From positions 1 to 64,000 of the forward strand of contig CAIURC010000033.1 of the NCBI GenBank assembly GCA_903901425.1: a stretch of DNA of 64,000 nt, in the 5' to 3' direction. The notes below the pieces were generated by a model. That model was given only the letters and a program-made list of their open reading frames with translations, made no database searches and had not been told where the DNA came from. Each line of letters starts with the position of its first letter. Position 1 is the stretch's first letter. Of the stretch, positions 46,543 through 54,641 are shown piece by piece. A program made the position numbers and the translations under genes. This stretch comes from an uncultured Spartobacteria bacterium (GTDB taxonomy: Bacteria; Verrucomicrobiota; Verrucomicrobiia; Chthoniobacterales; Chthoniobacteraceae).

Positions 46543-47211
46543 TCAACGCGGAATCGATGCGTCGAAAAATGAAGGGGCAATCGGCCGGTTCCGTTCCACG
46601 GCCTCAAACATGTAACTGAGCCGGGCACCGTTCGGTAAGAGGATGCTCACCTCCCTCACCTCCAGAGACTCCGCCTTGAGCAGGTTCACGATCGACTTCG
46701 GGAAATGCGACGGGGCGCCCTCCCTGCGGACCAGCTCGATCCGGAACAAATCTCCCTCCCGAGACACCTCCGCCGAAAACCAGGCAGCCTCCTCCGCCTC
46801 CCCGCCTCGCAACAGCGAAATCAACCCCTGCAACGGTTTGCCAGCCGGATCGTTCAAAAGCGATTTCTCCACCAGCTTCCTGCCCGGCTTCTGCACCAGC
46901 AGCGTTTCCCCATTCGCCAGCATCCATTCCCCTGCGGGATTCTCAAAGTCGATCCTCAGCCCGTCCGGCGCCCGGAACCGAATCCGCCCCTCGCTGAGGA
47001 TCGGTGTCTTCAGTCCGGGCACCGTCAGAGATTGCGAGAACCGGGCACTCCAGAACCGGGTCCCCTTCTGGAACGCCTCGAAGCGCTTGCGCAATTCGCC
47101 CGCCTTGCCCGGACTCAACGCTTCTCCGCCCACCGCCGATGCCGCACCCGAGAAAAACAGGAGCCCCGACAGGAGCCGGGAGAATTGGCGTCTGGAGATT
47201 CTGGGGGACAT
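46543..47211 (-). CDS. LolA-like outer-membrane lipoprotein carrier
   Basis: 222 residues. N-terminus with a twin-arginine-like motif (SRRQFSR) and hydrophobic core ending ASA, then a LolA-type beta-sheet fold: ARFSQSLTVPGLKTPILSEG, GRIRFRAPDGLRIDF and PAGEWMLANGETLLV. Such LolA variants are constant companions of aryl-polyene clusters and are thought to help move the lipid product to the outer membrane. Five nt separate it from the ketosynthase homolog upstream. Confidence 0.85.
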   Translation of the reverse strand: MSPRISRRQFSRLLSGLLFFSGAASAVGGEALSPGKAGELRKRFEAFQKGTRFWSARFSQSLTVPGLKTPILSEGRIRFRAPDGLRIDFENPAGEWMLANGETLLVQKPGRKLVEKSLLNDPAGKPLQGLISLLRGGEAEEAAWFSAEVSREGDLFRIELVRREGAPSHFPKSIVNLLKAESLEVREVSILLPNGARLSYMFEAVERNRPIAPSFFDASIPR

Positions 47212-47215
47212 GAGG

Positions 47216-48241
47216 TCAGGAGAGTTGCCCGGGACTGTGAGTTTCTTGGGAATTCTGTGAGCCGCGTCCGAGTTGGATTGCGGCAAACTGCTGGGTGAGT
47301 CCCCAGATCGGAACCACAATTTCCGCGGCAGCCCCGGTTTGAATGAGATTTGCGGCGCGGATGGTGTCCCATGCGGCGGAGGCTGCGAAACATTCGACGC
47401 CCGGATTCGGATTCTGATACGTGGCACGCCCTGCCAGAGCCTTCTGTTCAACCGCCGTTGCCCACCCTGTGGCCGTCTCCAAAACCGGACAGGAACTACC
47501 CAGCTCATCCAACCCATTTCGGGCCGCCGCAAGCGCCTGCGCCTTGCTGGCGAATCCGTGTCCTTCGGTCACTTTGCGCACTGCAACCCCCGCTGAATCG
47601 GATGCGGCTCCGAGGAGCACAGCTCCAGCCCCGCTGCCCGGGATGAAACGGGGCGACCGTGTCCAACCGACAGCTTCGAAAGCGCTGAGGGCGTGCGGAT
47701 CAAACTCTTCCGCGCCCACTACCACCACCTGCTTGGCCGACCCGGTGCGGAGCCAGCATTCGGCCGTCCGAAGCCCGGCGACCCAGCCCGATTTGTCACC
47801 GATCTGGGAATACACGGGCCCTCCAATCCCAAGCGTGGAAACCACATGGCTGATCGGGCTGTTGAAAACCGTCTCCGGAAAAAGAACGGGACTGGCAAAC
47901 CGGCGGCCATCCTTGGTGATTTCCTTATAAAACCGGACCGAATGATTCAGGCAGCCGAGAAAAAAACAGGCAACGACCCCGGTCTGACTCAGGTCCTCCG
48001 GAGACTGTCCTTCGAGGGCCTGGCTCACCGCCTCAATCAGGAGAAGGCTGATGGGGCTCGCCCGCCGCAGCCGGGGCTTGAGCTGCCATTTCTGCAGCAC
48101 TGTTTCCGGAATCCGGGTCTGGGCGGAAAGAATCTCCCGGGTGCCCGCCGCGTTCGGAACCGGGCTGGTAGGCCAAGGCCGGTCTAGGCTTTCCACGCCG
48201 GTGCCTCCGGGACACACCAGGCCGCATGACAGGATGTTCAT
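47216..48241 (-). CDS. Beta-ketoacyl synthase homolog lacking catalytic residues
   Basis: About 341 residues with thiolase/ketosynthase layout (PVLFPETVFNSPISHVVST, VVVGAEEFDPHALSAFEA, GSGAGAVLLG). The position of the nucleophile (family: TACSSG or TACASG) reads SQIGDKSG, with Lys instead of Cys, and the usual HGTGT and GHNA histidines are absent (region GVECFAASAAW and PIWGLTQQF). It therefore resembles a chain-length factor or a decarboxylating/structural partner more than an active KS. No active ketosynthase is in the window. Two overlapping ATGs (48250 and 48241) are possible starts. Confidence 0.8.
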   Translation of the reverse strand: MNILSCGLVCPGGTGVESLDRPWPTSPVPNAAGTREILSAQTRIPETVLQKWQLKPRLRRASPISLLLIEAVSQALEGQSPEDLSQTGVVACFFLGCLNHSVRFYKEITKDGRRFASPVLFPETVFNSPISHVVSTLGIGGPVYSQIGDKSGWVAGLRTAECWLRTGSAKQVVVVGAEEFDPHALSAFEAVGWTRSPRFIPGSGAGAVLLGAASDSAGVAVRKVTEGHGFASKAQALAAARNGLDELGSSCPVLETATGWATAVEQKALAGRATYQNPNPGVECFAASAAWDTIRAANLIQTGAAAEIVVPIWGLTQQFAAIQLGRGSQNSQETHSPGQLS

Positions 48242-48468
48242 TCCCCTCATCCCAAACCGCCGGAGGCCACTCCGCAAGACTTCGATGCCAACCCGCATGT
48301 CGTCACTCGGAAAATGGGGCTCCCGCGGGGGTGCGTGGATCAGAATGCGCAGGCGTATTTCCCTCGACGAACCGGATCCACCGTCCTTAAACTTTGATGA
48401 CGAACGAGCCAGTGAAACACTTGGCTTTCCATCCCCGCGGAGTTCGTGAAGTCAGAAGAGTTTTCTCT

Positions 48469-49020
48469 ATGTACGGAATGGTCAATCAAGCAGTGCGGGG
48501 TCTGGTGGTGGACAGGTTTGGGATCCAGACATGGACCCGGATCCATTCCGAGGCCGGGGCTCCCGAGAACTTCTCCGCGATGCAACCGTACGAGGATTCA
48601 GTGACCTACAATCTGGTGGGCAAGGCGGTGGAAGTGCTGGGACTGCCGGCGGAATCGATCCTCCACGCCTTTGGCGAGTACTGGGTCTTGGAGATCGCCA
48701 CCAAACACTACGGGACGCTCATGAACAGCACGGGCCGGGACTTTGCCGATTTCCTCGCCAACCTCGACCACATGCATCAGCGGATCCGAGTCACCTTCCC
48801 GAATTACCAACCGCCTTCGTTCCGGGTGAAGCCCTTGGATACCACAACCCTCCAGGTCGACTACTACTCGCACCGGCCCGGACTCCTGCCATTCGTGGAA
48901 GGTCTCTTCACCGGACTCGGCAGACACTTCTCCGAAACCGTCACGTTTGAACACCTTGCGGACTCCGCCCACCAACTCCCCTGCAAGCGAATGCTCGTCC
49001 GCCATGTTGCCGCCGCGTGA
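48469..49020 (+). CDS. H-NOX haem nitric-oxide/oxygen-binding protein
   Basis: 183 residues, the usual stand-alone H-NOX size. Starts MYGMVNQAVRGLV as in the family, preceded by AGAAGAG; a longer frame to 48394 is not needed. Proximal haem ligand His103 in NLDHMHQRI and the haem-propionate Y-x-S-x-R motif (Y132, S134, R136 in DYYSHR). The position of the distal tyrosine that stabilises O2 in some H-NOX (Tyr140 in the Thermoanaerobacter protein) is occupied by Pro/Leu, so it should bind NO (and CO) and exclude O2, like soluble guanylate cyclase. Overlaps the cyclase gene by 17 nt. Confidence 0.92.
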   Translation: MYGMVNQAVRGLVVDRFGIQTWTRIHSEAGAPENFSAMQPYEDSVTYNLVGKAVEVLGLPAESILHAFGEYWVLEIATKHYGTLMNSTGRDFADFLANLDHMHQRIRVTFPNYQPPSFRVKPLDTTTLQVDYYSHRPGLLPFVEGLFTGLGRHFSETVTFEHLADSAHQLPCKRMLVRHVAAA

Positions 49021-50326
49021 CCCGCAGCTCGGGCACGAGGTTTTTTCACACATCCTTCCGTTCCACCTGATCTGGAGCGCCGGCGGGACACTTGAAAGCG
49101 TCTCAGCCTCCGTCCGGCGTCTGTGGGGCCTGCGAGAAGACGAGATGCCCGTGATCCGATTGGAACGCCCGTTCTCCGCGAAACTGAACGCGGCATGGTT
49201 CGGGGAACTCACTGGCATGGTGCTCACACTGAGCTGCCAATCCGCCCCCTCCCGCCCCCTGCGGGGTGAGATCATCGTGTTGCCCGACGGCCGATGGCTC
49301 CTCTGCGCTCTGCCGCCCATGGGCCGCGTCGCGGACCTCGAACACGCAGGCCTCAAACTCAGCGACCTTCCCCTCCACTCCGGACTCGGGGACGCCTTGA
49401 TTGCCGCCGAAGCCGCCCATGTCTCTCTTGAAGAATCACAGGCGGCGTTGCACCGGCTCGAAAAGGTCAACCGCTCGCTCTCGGAGGTGAACGCAGCTTT
49501 CGGGCGGTTTGTGCCCCGCCAGTTTCTGGAAGCACTCGGGATCAAATCCCCGCTCGATGCCACCCTCGGCACCCGGGCCACCACACAGACCGCCGTACTG
49601 TTCGCCGACCTCAGAAACTTCACCAGCATCAGCGAACGCATGGAGACACGGGACATCTTTGCGTTCATCAACCGCTATCTGGAAAATGTCGCACCCTGCA
49701 TCCGGAATAACGATGGCTTTGTCGTCCACTACTTGGGGGACGGAATTCTCGCCCTGTTCCAAGGCCACCCGGGGAACGCGTTACAGGCTGCCGCGGAAAT
49801 GCAGGCTGCAATCCGGAAAGCGGTTGCCGGAGACCTGAGGACCTCGGGGCTCCCGGCAGATTTCCAGTTCACGCTCGGAATCGGGCTCCACTTTGGACGC
49901 ATTGAAATGGGCATCGTGGGCGAGAGCGGCCGCTGGGACTGCTCCGTCATCTCCGACACCGTGAACACCGCCTACCGCGTGGAGGGCCTCACCAAAACAT
50001 TCGGCGCAGAAGTCCTGTTCACCGGCCAGTTTGAAGAACGCCTTCCAGAAAACGCCTCCTTCAAATACCGGCGACTCGGCCGGATCCGGATCAAGGGCCG
50101 GGCGGAAAAAGTGAATATCTTCGAGTCCCTGGATGCGCTACCGCCCTCCGTTGGGGCACTGCGAATCTCCTCGGCCCAGATGTTCTCGGAGGCGCTCGCC
50201 GCGTTTGAAACCGGTGACATGCCCGCTGCCGCCCTTGGTTTCCAGCGGTGCCTCGCCACGGATCCTTCCGATGTGGCGGCGCAACACTATCTGGACCGGT
50301 GCACCGTGGATCCGGAATCGATCTGA
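49004..50326 (+). CDS. HNOBA-domain class III nucleotide cyclase
   Basis: 440 residues. An N-terminal HNOBA (haem-NO-binding-associated) region (about 8-130, FSHILPFHLIWS), a coiled coil (about 135-168) and a class III cyclase domain (about 190-365). Metal Asp residues D202 (FADLRNFT) and D246 (YLGDGILALF), and transition-state residues N321 and R325 (VNTAYR) are present. The two base-recognising positions are His242 (normally Lys for ATP, Glu for GTP) and Ser314 (normally Asp/Thr or Cys), so the nucleotide product is uncertain. The C-terminal tail has a TPR-like helix pair. It is translationally coupled to the H-NOX gene and reproduces the domain order of soluble guanylate cyclase on two chains. 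Confidence 0.9.
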   Translation: MLPPRDPQLGHEVFSHILPFHLIWSAGGTLESVSASVRRLWGLREDEMPVIRLERPFSAKLNAAWFGELTGMVLTLSCQSAPSRPLRGEIIVLPDGRWLLCALPPMGRVADLEHAGLKLSDLPLHSGLGDALIAAEAAHVSLEESQAALHRLEKVNRSLSEVNAAFGRFVPRQFLEALGIKSPLDATLGTRATTQTAVLFADLRNFTSISERMETRDIFAFINRYLENVAPCIRNNDGFVVHYLGDGILALFQGHPGNALQAAAEMQAAIRKAVAGDLRTSGLPADFQFTLGIGLHFGRIEMGIVGESGRWDCSVISDTVNTAYRVEGLTKTFGAEVLFTGQFEERLPENASFKYRRLGRIRIKGRAEKVNIFESLDALPPSVGALRISSAQMFSEALAAFETGDMPAAALGFQRCLATDPSDVAAQHYLDRCTVDPESI

Positions 50327-50367
50327 GCCCCGGAAAACCGGGCGCCTTGAATTCCCCCAAATACAAA

Positions 50368-50393
50368 GGGCCGGCTCCCGAAGGAGCCGGCCC
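50368..50393 (-). terminator. Terminator hairpin after the outer-membrane barrel gene
   Basis: GGGCCGGCTCC-cgaa-GGAGCCGGCCC, an 11-bp stem with a stable tetraloop. On the minus strand it is followed by CTTTGTATTT, fitting a terminator for the barrel gene; it may also stop readthrough from the cyclase gene on the plus strand. Confidence 0.8.
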
Positions 50394-50436
50394 AGTCAAG
50401 CAAGGTGCCTGTGGCACCCGAATCCTTAATCCAAAC

Positions 50437-51342
50437 TTAGAAGCTCACGCCGAGCTTCACACCGCCGAAGACTTCGTTGTCCGTGGTGTTGATCGATTCA
50501 CGGGCCCGGCCGGAGAAGTTGTAGGCCACATACGGAGTCAGGGTGACGCTCTTGGTCAGGTTCACAGGAGCGGCAAGGCTGGCAATCGCATGGGTGATGC
50601 CGCTGGTGACGCCTCCAGGAATGCCGCCGTTCGCACGCGCGCTGATGTCCGAGTAGTAATCCAGACCGTACCCAGCCTTCACCGCAGGAATCAGGGTGAG
50701 GAAGGACGCGACCTTGATCGGGTAATCGGCACCCACTTCAAAGTAGGAACCGCCGATGTTGAAGTCGTAGTAGTACCCCGTGGAGACGTTCACCGGGCCG
50801 AGCGTGGAGGTGAGCACGAAACCGAGTTCGTTGGTGTGGGCGATGTTGAATTCGCCAGCCCCGAAGCTCCCGGTGGTTGCCGTGGTCCCGCTGAACCCGT
50901 CGAAGAACTGGTAACTGGTGTACACCAGAGTCGCCTTCAGGAAATCGAAGTCGTACGTCAGCGAACCGATCAAATCGAGCTCGGAGTACTCGAGTTTCTC
51001 GTCAAACAAACCCGAGTTCACCTTCGTTTCCACGTTGCTCGTGTACAGAGCGCCAAAGTTGAAGGTCAGCTTGTCGCTGATCCCCTTCAGCGGCACGCTC
51101 GCGGAGAACCCGCCCCATGCCGTGTGGTCAGCGAACCAGAGGCCGCGGAAGTAGTAGCGGGAATCCCAGCCCACTTCCATCGTGCCGGTCATGTCGATGC
51201 CGGCCAGCGCGAACAGGCTCTCGTCTTTGTCTTCGGCAACGGTCTTCGCCGCCACTGCCGTTCCAGCGTTTGCATTCAACGCGGCACAAGCGCTCAGCGC
51301 CAAAACCGCCTTCGTAATCGCAGATGTCAGGTTCTTCATCAT
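50437..51342 (-). CDS. Outer-membrane beta-barrel protein
   Basis: 301 residues. Signal peptide (SAITKAVLALSACAALNANA) followed by alternating amphipathic strands with aromatic girdles (YYFRGLWFAD, YFEVGADYPI, VTLTPYVAYNFSG) and ending in aromatic GGVKLGVSF, as outer-membrane barrels do. Resembles TIGR02001-type hypothetical barrels. GAAGAA precedes the paired ATGs. Probably a porin or structural protein; expression is likely high given its strict codon use. Confidence 0.82.
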   Translation of the reverse strand: MMKNLTSAITKAVLALSACAALNANAGTAVAAKTVAEDKDESLFALAGIDMTGTMEVGWDSRYYFRGLWFADHTAWGGFSASVPLKGISDKLTFNFGALYTSNVETKVNSGLFDEKLEYSELDLIGSLTYDFDFLKATLVYTSYQFFDGFSGTTATTGSFGAGEFNIAHTNELGFVLTSTLGPVNVSTGYYYDFNIGGSYFEVGADYPIKVASFLTLIPAVKAGYGLDYYSDISARANGGIPGGVTSGITHAIASLAAPVNLTKSVTLTPYVAYNFSGRARESINTTDNEVFGGVKLGVSF

Positions 51343-51580
51343 GATGTTTTCTTCGTTTTGATTTTTCAGGTGTTTCAAACAACCGCCGAGGGGCACTTGT
51401 TGCCCCGCCGAATAGCACACGTCAGGCCAACCCCCCAGAAAATTTTAAGCCCCTCCCCCAGAATCCGGTTTTTCCGAGCGGCCGCCCCGTAAAAAAACTC
51501 GCGTCCCTGCCTCCAGACGTTCCCCACCCCATCCCCAATCTGGACTGATCTGCGCAAATCGAACCAGTGTTGGAAAATAA

Positions 51581-52246
51581 TCAACACCCCCGGCGGCGCA
51601 TCCAGCCCCGGGCGCCCACCCACAGCACACAGGGCAACCCCACCGACAATCCTGCGCTCCACCCCGGCCACGACACCCCCACCGCCCCCACCCACGCAAA
51701 CACAAATCCCGTCGGCAGACTGCCGCAGATCAGCGCCCCAAAAAACCGCCCCGGCTCCATCCGAGCCAAACCCGCCAGACAGGCCACGGCCTCCGGCAGG
51801 ACCGGCATCCACCGGGACCCCAACACCAACCAGACGCCACGCTCCCGGATCAACACCTCCCCCCGGCGCAGATTCTCCGCACCTGCAATCCGTTCTGCCA
51901 CAGGCCGCCCCAGCCACCGGCTCAACCCGTATCCGAGCGCCCCGGACAAAGCCGACCCCAGGCCCGCAAGAAGACCACCCCAGAAAGGGCCAAACACCAA
52001 GCCCATGGCGGACATCACCACCGTGCTCGGCACCGGAAGCACCAAGTCGGCCACCAGCAACAGAACACCGGCAAGGCCGGCCCAAGCCCCAAAACCTTCC
52101 ATCCATCTCCGGGCGCCCTCCAGGCTGAACACCGCATCAAACCGGTCGCCCCAGAGCAGAAACGGAACCAGAATTCCCGCAAGAGTCGCGCCGGCCAGCC
52201 AGAACCAAACCCTGCCGCCCCGGAAAAATGGCGTCCCCGCTTTCAC
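51581..52246 (-). CDS. TVP38/TMEM64 (VTT-domain) membrane protein
   Basis: 221 residues with about six hydrophobic segments. The VTT/DedA-like core LPVPSTVVMSAMGLVFGPFWGGLLA, then GSALSGALGYGLSRWLGR and a reentrant SRWMPVLPEAVACLAGLARM. DedA/VTT proteins are linked to lipid scrambling and membrane homeostasis. Its ATG overlaps the TGA of the sulfatase-esterase gene upstream, so the two are cotranscribed. The 239 nt to the barrel gene carry no further gene. Confidence 0.88.
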   Translation of the reverse strand: MKAGTPFFRGGRVWFWLAGATLAGILVPFLLWGDRFDAVFSLEGARRWMEGFGAWAGLAGVLLLVADLVLPVPSTVVMSAMGLVFGPFWGGLLAGLGSALSGALGYGLSRWLGRPVAERIAGAENLRRGEVLIRERGVWLVLGSRWMPVLPEAVACLAGLARMEPGRFFGALICGSLPTGFVFAWVGAVGVSWPGWSAGLSVGLPCVLWVGARGWMRRRGC

Positions 52247-54531
52247 TGCTGCGTTCCCGAGCCGGTGCGCCGCAGAAACGCCAGAACCTCCTGCCGGGCG
52301 GCTCCGGAATCAAACACCGCCCCGCCATGCCCGGCACCGGTAAACAACAGCAACTTGCACTCCACCCCGGCCTCCCTCAACGCAATCTCAAGCCGCTCAC
52401 TCTGTTCCACCGGCACCTCCGGATCGGCGTCTCCGTGTAAAATAAGGAACGGGGCGTCCCCGGCGGACACTTGAAACAGCGGACTTGCCTGACGGGCGAG
52501 AATCTCGCGTTCCGAAACAATCCCGCCCAAGAGACGGGCGCCCCGGGTTTGCGCGAGTTTTTCCGGGGGCTGATCGGGACCGGGCACGTTGCCCGGCATG
52601 CTGAGAAGATCCGTGGGTCCGAAGAAATCGATGACTCCGGCCACGGGTTCGCGCCTCCTGTCGCTGGTGGTGCCCAGAAGCGCGGCGAGATGACCTCCGG
52701 CCGAGGCACCGGCGGCAAAGATGCGCTCGGGATCCAGCTGATGCTCGTCCGCATGGGCGCGGAGCCAGCGCAACGCAGCCCAGCAATCCTCAATCTGGGC
52801 TGGCCATTTGGCCCGGGAGGTGAGCCGGTAGTCCAGACTGGCCACCGCCACGCCTTCCCGGGGAAGCCAGCCAAACGGGCAGTCCTCCTTCGCGCCCCGG
52901 CTCCAGCCGCCTCCGTGAATCCACAGCACGACCGGCGCACCGCCTTCCACCGGTTTTTCGGGCAGGTACAGGTCCAGCCGCAACGCCCCGCCCACAGGAT
53001 AACTGTACTCGAGATTGGTCAACCGCCGGACCCCTTCCTCGAGCCGCGGCCGTGCATCTCCCGCAGAACGCACCCCGGCCCCCTTCTGGCCAGTCACCGC
53101 ATCCCCCAGTTCAGAGCGCGCTTCCATCGCCAGTTTCCTCAGCCTGTCCACCACCCCGGGATGCAGATGCGCCACGTTCTCCCGTTCACCGGGATCGGTC
53201 CGCAGGTTGAACAACGACAAAGGCAGGTTCTCCACACGGTACCCGTGCCGGCTCGCGATCCCGCGGACCCCGGATTCCTCCATCGAACGCGGCTGGATCT
53301 TGCCGTAATTCGAAGGCTTCCCACCCCGCCCGGGCTCGGCCGCAACCGTCAGGTACTCGTGGGGCAGGTGCAGCTTCCAGTCCCCCTCGCGGACCGCATG
53401 CAACTCCTCTCCAGAATAAAACCAAAACACGTCGCGGCCCTTGGCTTCGGGTTCTCCAAAAAGAACCGGCGCGAGATCCTTTCCATCGAGCCGGGTGTCG
53501 GGAAGCGCGGCGCCGCAGAGTTTGGCCAAGGTCACGCAGAGGTCCATGGAAGTCACCACCTCGTCACTGACCACCGCCTCCGGCACACGGCCGGGCCAAC
53601 GAGCGATGAACGGCATGCGCACCCCGCCTTCAAACGCGGTCAGTTTTCCTTCCCGGAACGGCCCAGAACTGCCTGCGTGCTCGCCATAGGACAAAAACGG
53701 ACCGTTGTCCGAGGTGAACACCACCAGCGTGTTCCGCTCCACCCCCACCCGCCTCAGCGCCGACAAAATCTCGCCCACCGACCAGTCCAGCTCCTGAACC
53801 GCGTCCCCGTAAAGACCGCGGCCGCTGTATCCACGAAACCCTTTGGACGCCGCAATCGGCACGTGCGGCATCACATGCGGCACATACAGAAAAAACCGGC
53901 CCCGATGGTTGGCTTCAATGAAACGCACGGCCCGTTCCGTGATCCGACGCGTAAACTGCGACTGATCCGGGTCCAGCTCCGACACGTCCTCGCCCTCGTA
54001 CCATGGAAGGCCGGGAATTCCCTTCTGCACCGGATGCAGCGGCCCGTTGTCGTTGGAATACGGAAGCCCCGCGAACTCCTGGAACCCGCGCCGGGTCGGC
54101 CAGAACATGGGCTGTAGCCCGAGATGCCACTTCCCGAATGCCCCGTTGGTGTATCCCGCAGCCTTCAACCACTCGCTAAGGATCTTTTCGCGGGGATGAA
54201 TTCCGCTGGTGCTCAGATGGTTGAGCGCGCCGCTCATCCCGATCCGGTTCGGGTAACATCCAGACAGCAATGCCGCGCGTGACGCCGTGCACACGGCCTG
54301 AGCGACGTAAAAACTGCTCAACCGCAACCCGCCCGCAGCCATCCGGTCAAGGTTCGGCGTTCCGATGTCCGTTGCCCCAAAACAGCCCAGGTCGCCAAAC
54401 CCGAGGTCGTCCGCAAGGATCAGCACCACGTTGGGCGGCTCCTCCGCATGCGCACCCCGCGGCGCGCCCATCCAAACCGCGGCTGCCACCCAGAACCAGT
54501 TTGTCCACCGGATACTCCTCTTGCTCCTCAT
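52243..54531 (-). CDS. Sulfatase fused to an alpha/beta-hydrolase esterase
   Basis: 762 residues, two domains. Signal peptide (about 1-30); S1 sulfatase (about 32-470) with NVVLILADDLGFGDLG, formylglycine motif C81-T-A-S-R and VFTSDNGPF; then a carboxylesterase/acetylxylan-esterase-like domain (about 500-755) with oxyanion HGGGW, nucleophile Ser610 in GASAGG, acid in HGDADPEVP and His in GAGHGG. Both active sites look intact. The combination would remove a sulfate and an acyl group from the same polysaccharide. It is coupled to the downstream VTT gene by four overlapping bases. Confidence 0.88.
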   Translation of the reverse strand: MRSKRSIRWTNWFWVAAAVWMGAPRGAHAEEPPNVVLILADDLGFGDLGCFGATDIGTPNLDRMAAGGLRLSSFYVAQAVCTASRAALLSGCYPNRIGMSGALNHLSTSGIHPREKILSEWLKAAGYTNGAFGKWHLGLQPMFWPTRRGFQEFAGLPYSNDNGPLHPVQKGIPGLPWYEGEDVSELDPDQSQFTRRITERAVRFIEANHRGRFFLYVPHVMPHVPIAASKGFRGYSGRGLYGDAVQELDWSVGEILSALRRVGVERNTLVVFTSDNGPFLSYGEHAGSSGPFREGKLTAFEGGVRMPFIARWPGRVPEAVVSDEVVTSMDLCVTLAKLCGAALPDTRLDGKDLAPVLFGEPEAKGRDVFWFYSGEELHAVREGDWKLHLPHEYLTVAAEPGRGGKPSNYGKIQPRSMEESGVRGIASRHGYRVENLPLSLFNLRTDPGERENVAHLHPGVVDRLRKLAMEARSELGDAVTGQKGAGVRSAGDARPRLEEGVRRLTNLEYSYPVGGALRLDLYLPEKPVEGGAPVVLWIHGGGWSRGAKEDCPFGWLPREGVAVASLDYRLTSRAKWPAQIEDCWAALRWLRAHADEHQLDPERIFAAGASAGGHLAALLGTTSDRRREPVAGVIDFFGPTDLLSMPGNVPGPDQPPEKLAQTRGARLLGGIVSEREILARQASPLFQVSAGDAPFLILHGDADPEVPVEQSERLEIALREAGVECKLLLFTGAGHGGAVFDSGAARQEVLAFLRRTGSGTQQ

Positions 54532-54641
54532 TCTGGCCTACACTCTGGACCGGTGACTCCCTCAACGCCAACCGTTTTCCGCATTCTCCGCCCGTCTTTG
54601 GGGACGGAGTCCCGCCCGTCTCTGGCAGTCAAAATCCGGTT

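Noticed and set aside
52471-54117. A 548-codon plus-strand frame across the sulfatase-esterase gene
   Set aside because: Antisense shadow; rich in Arg, His and Pro as expected from such frames and without domain signals.
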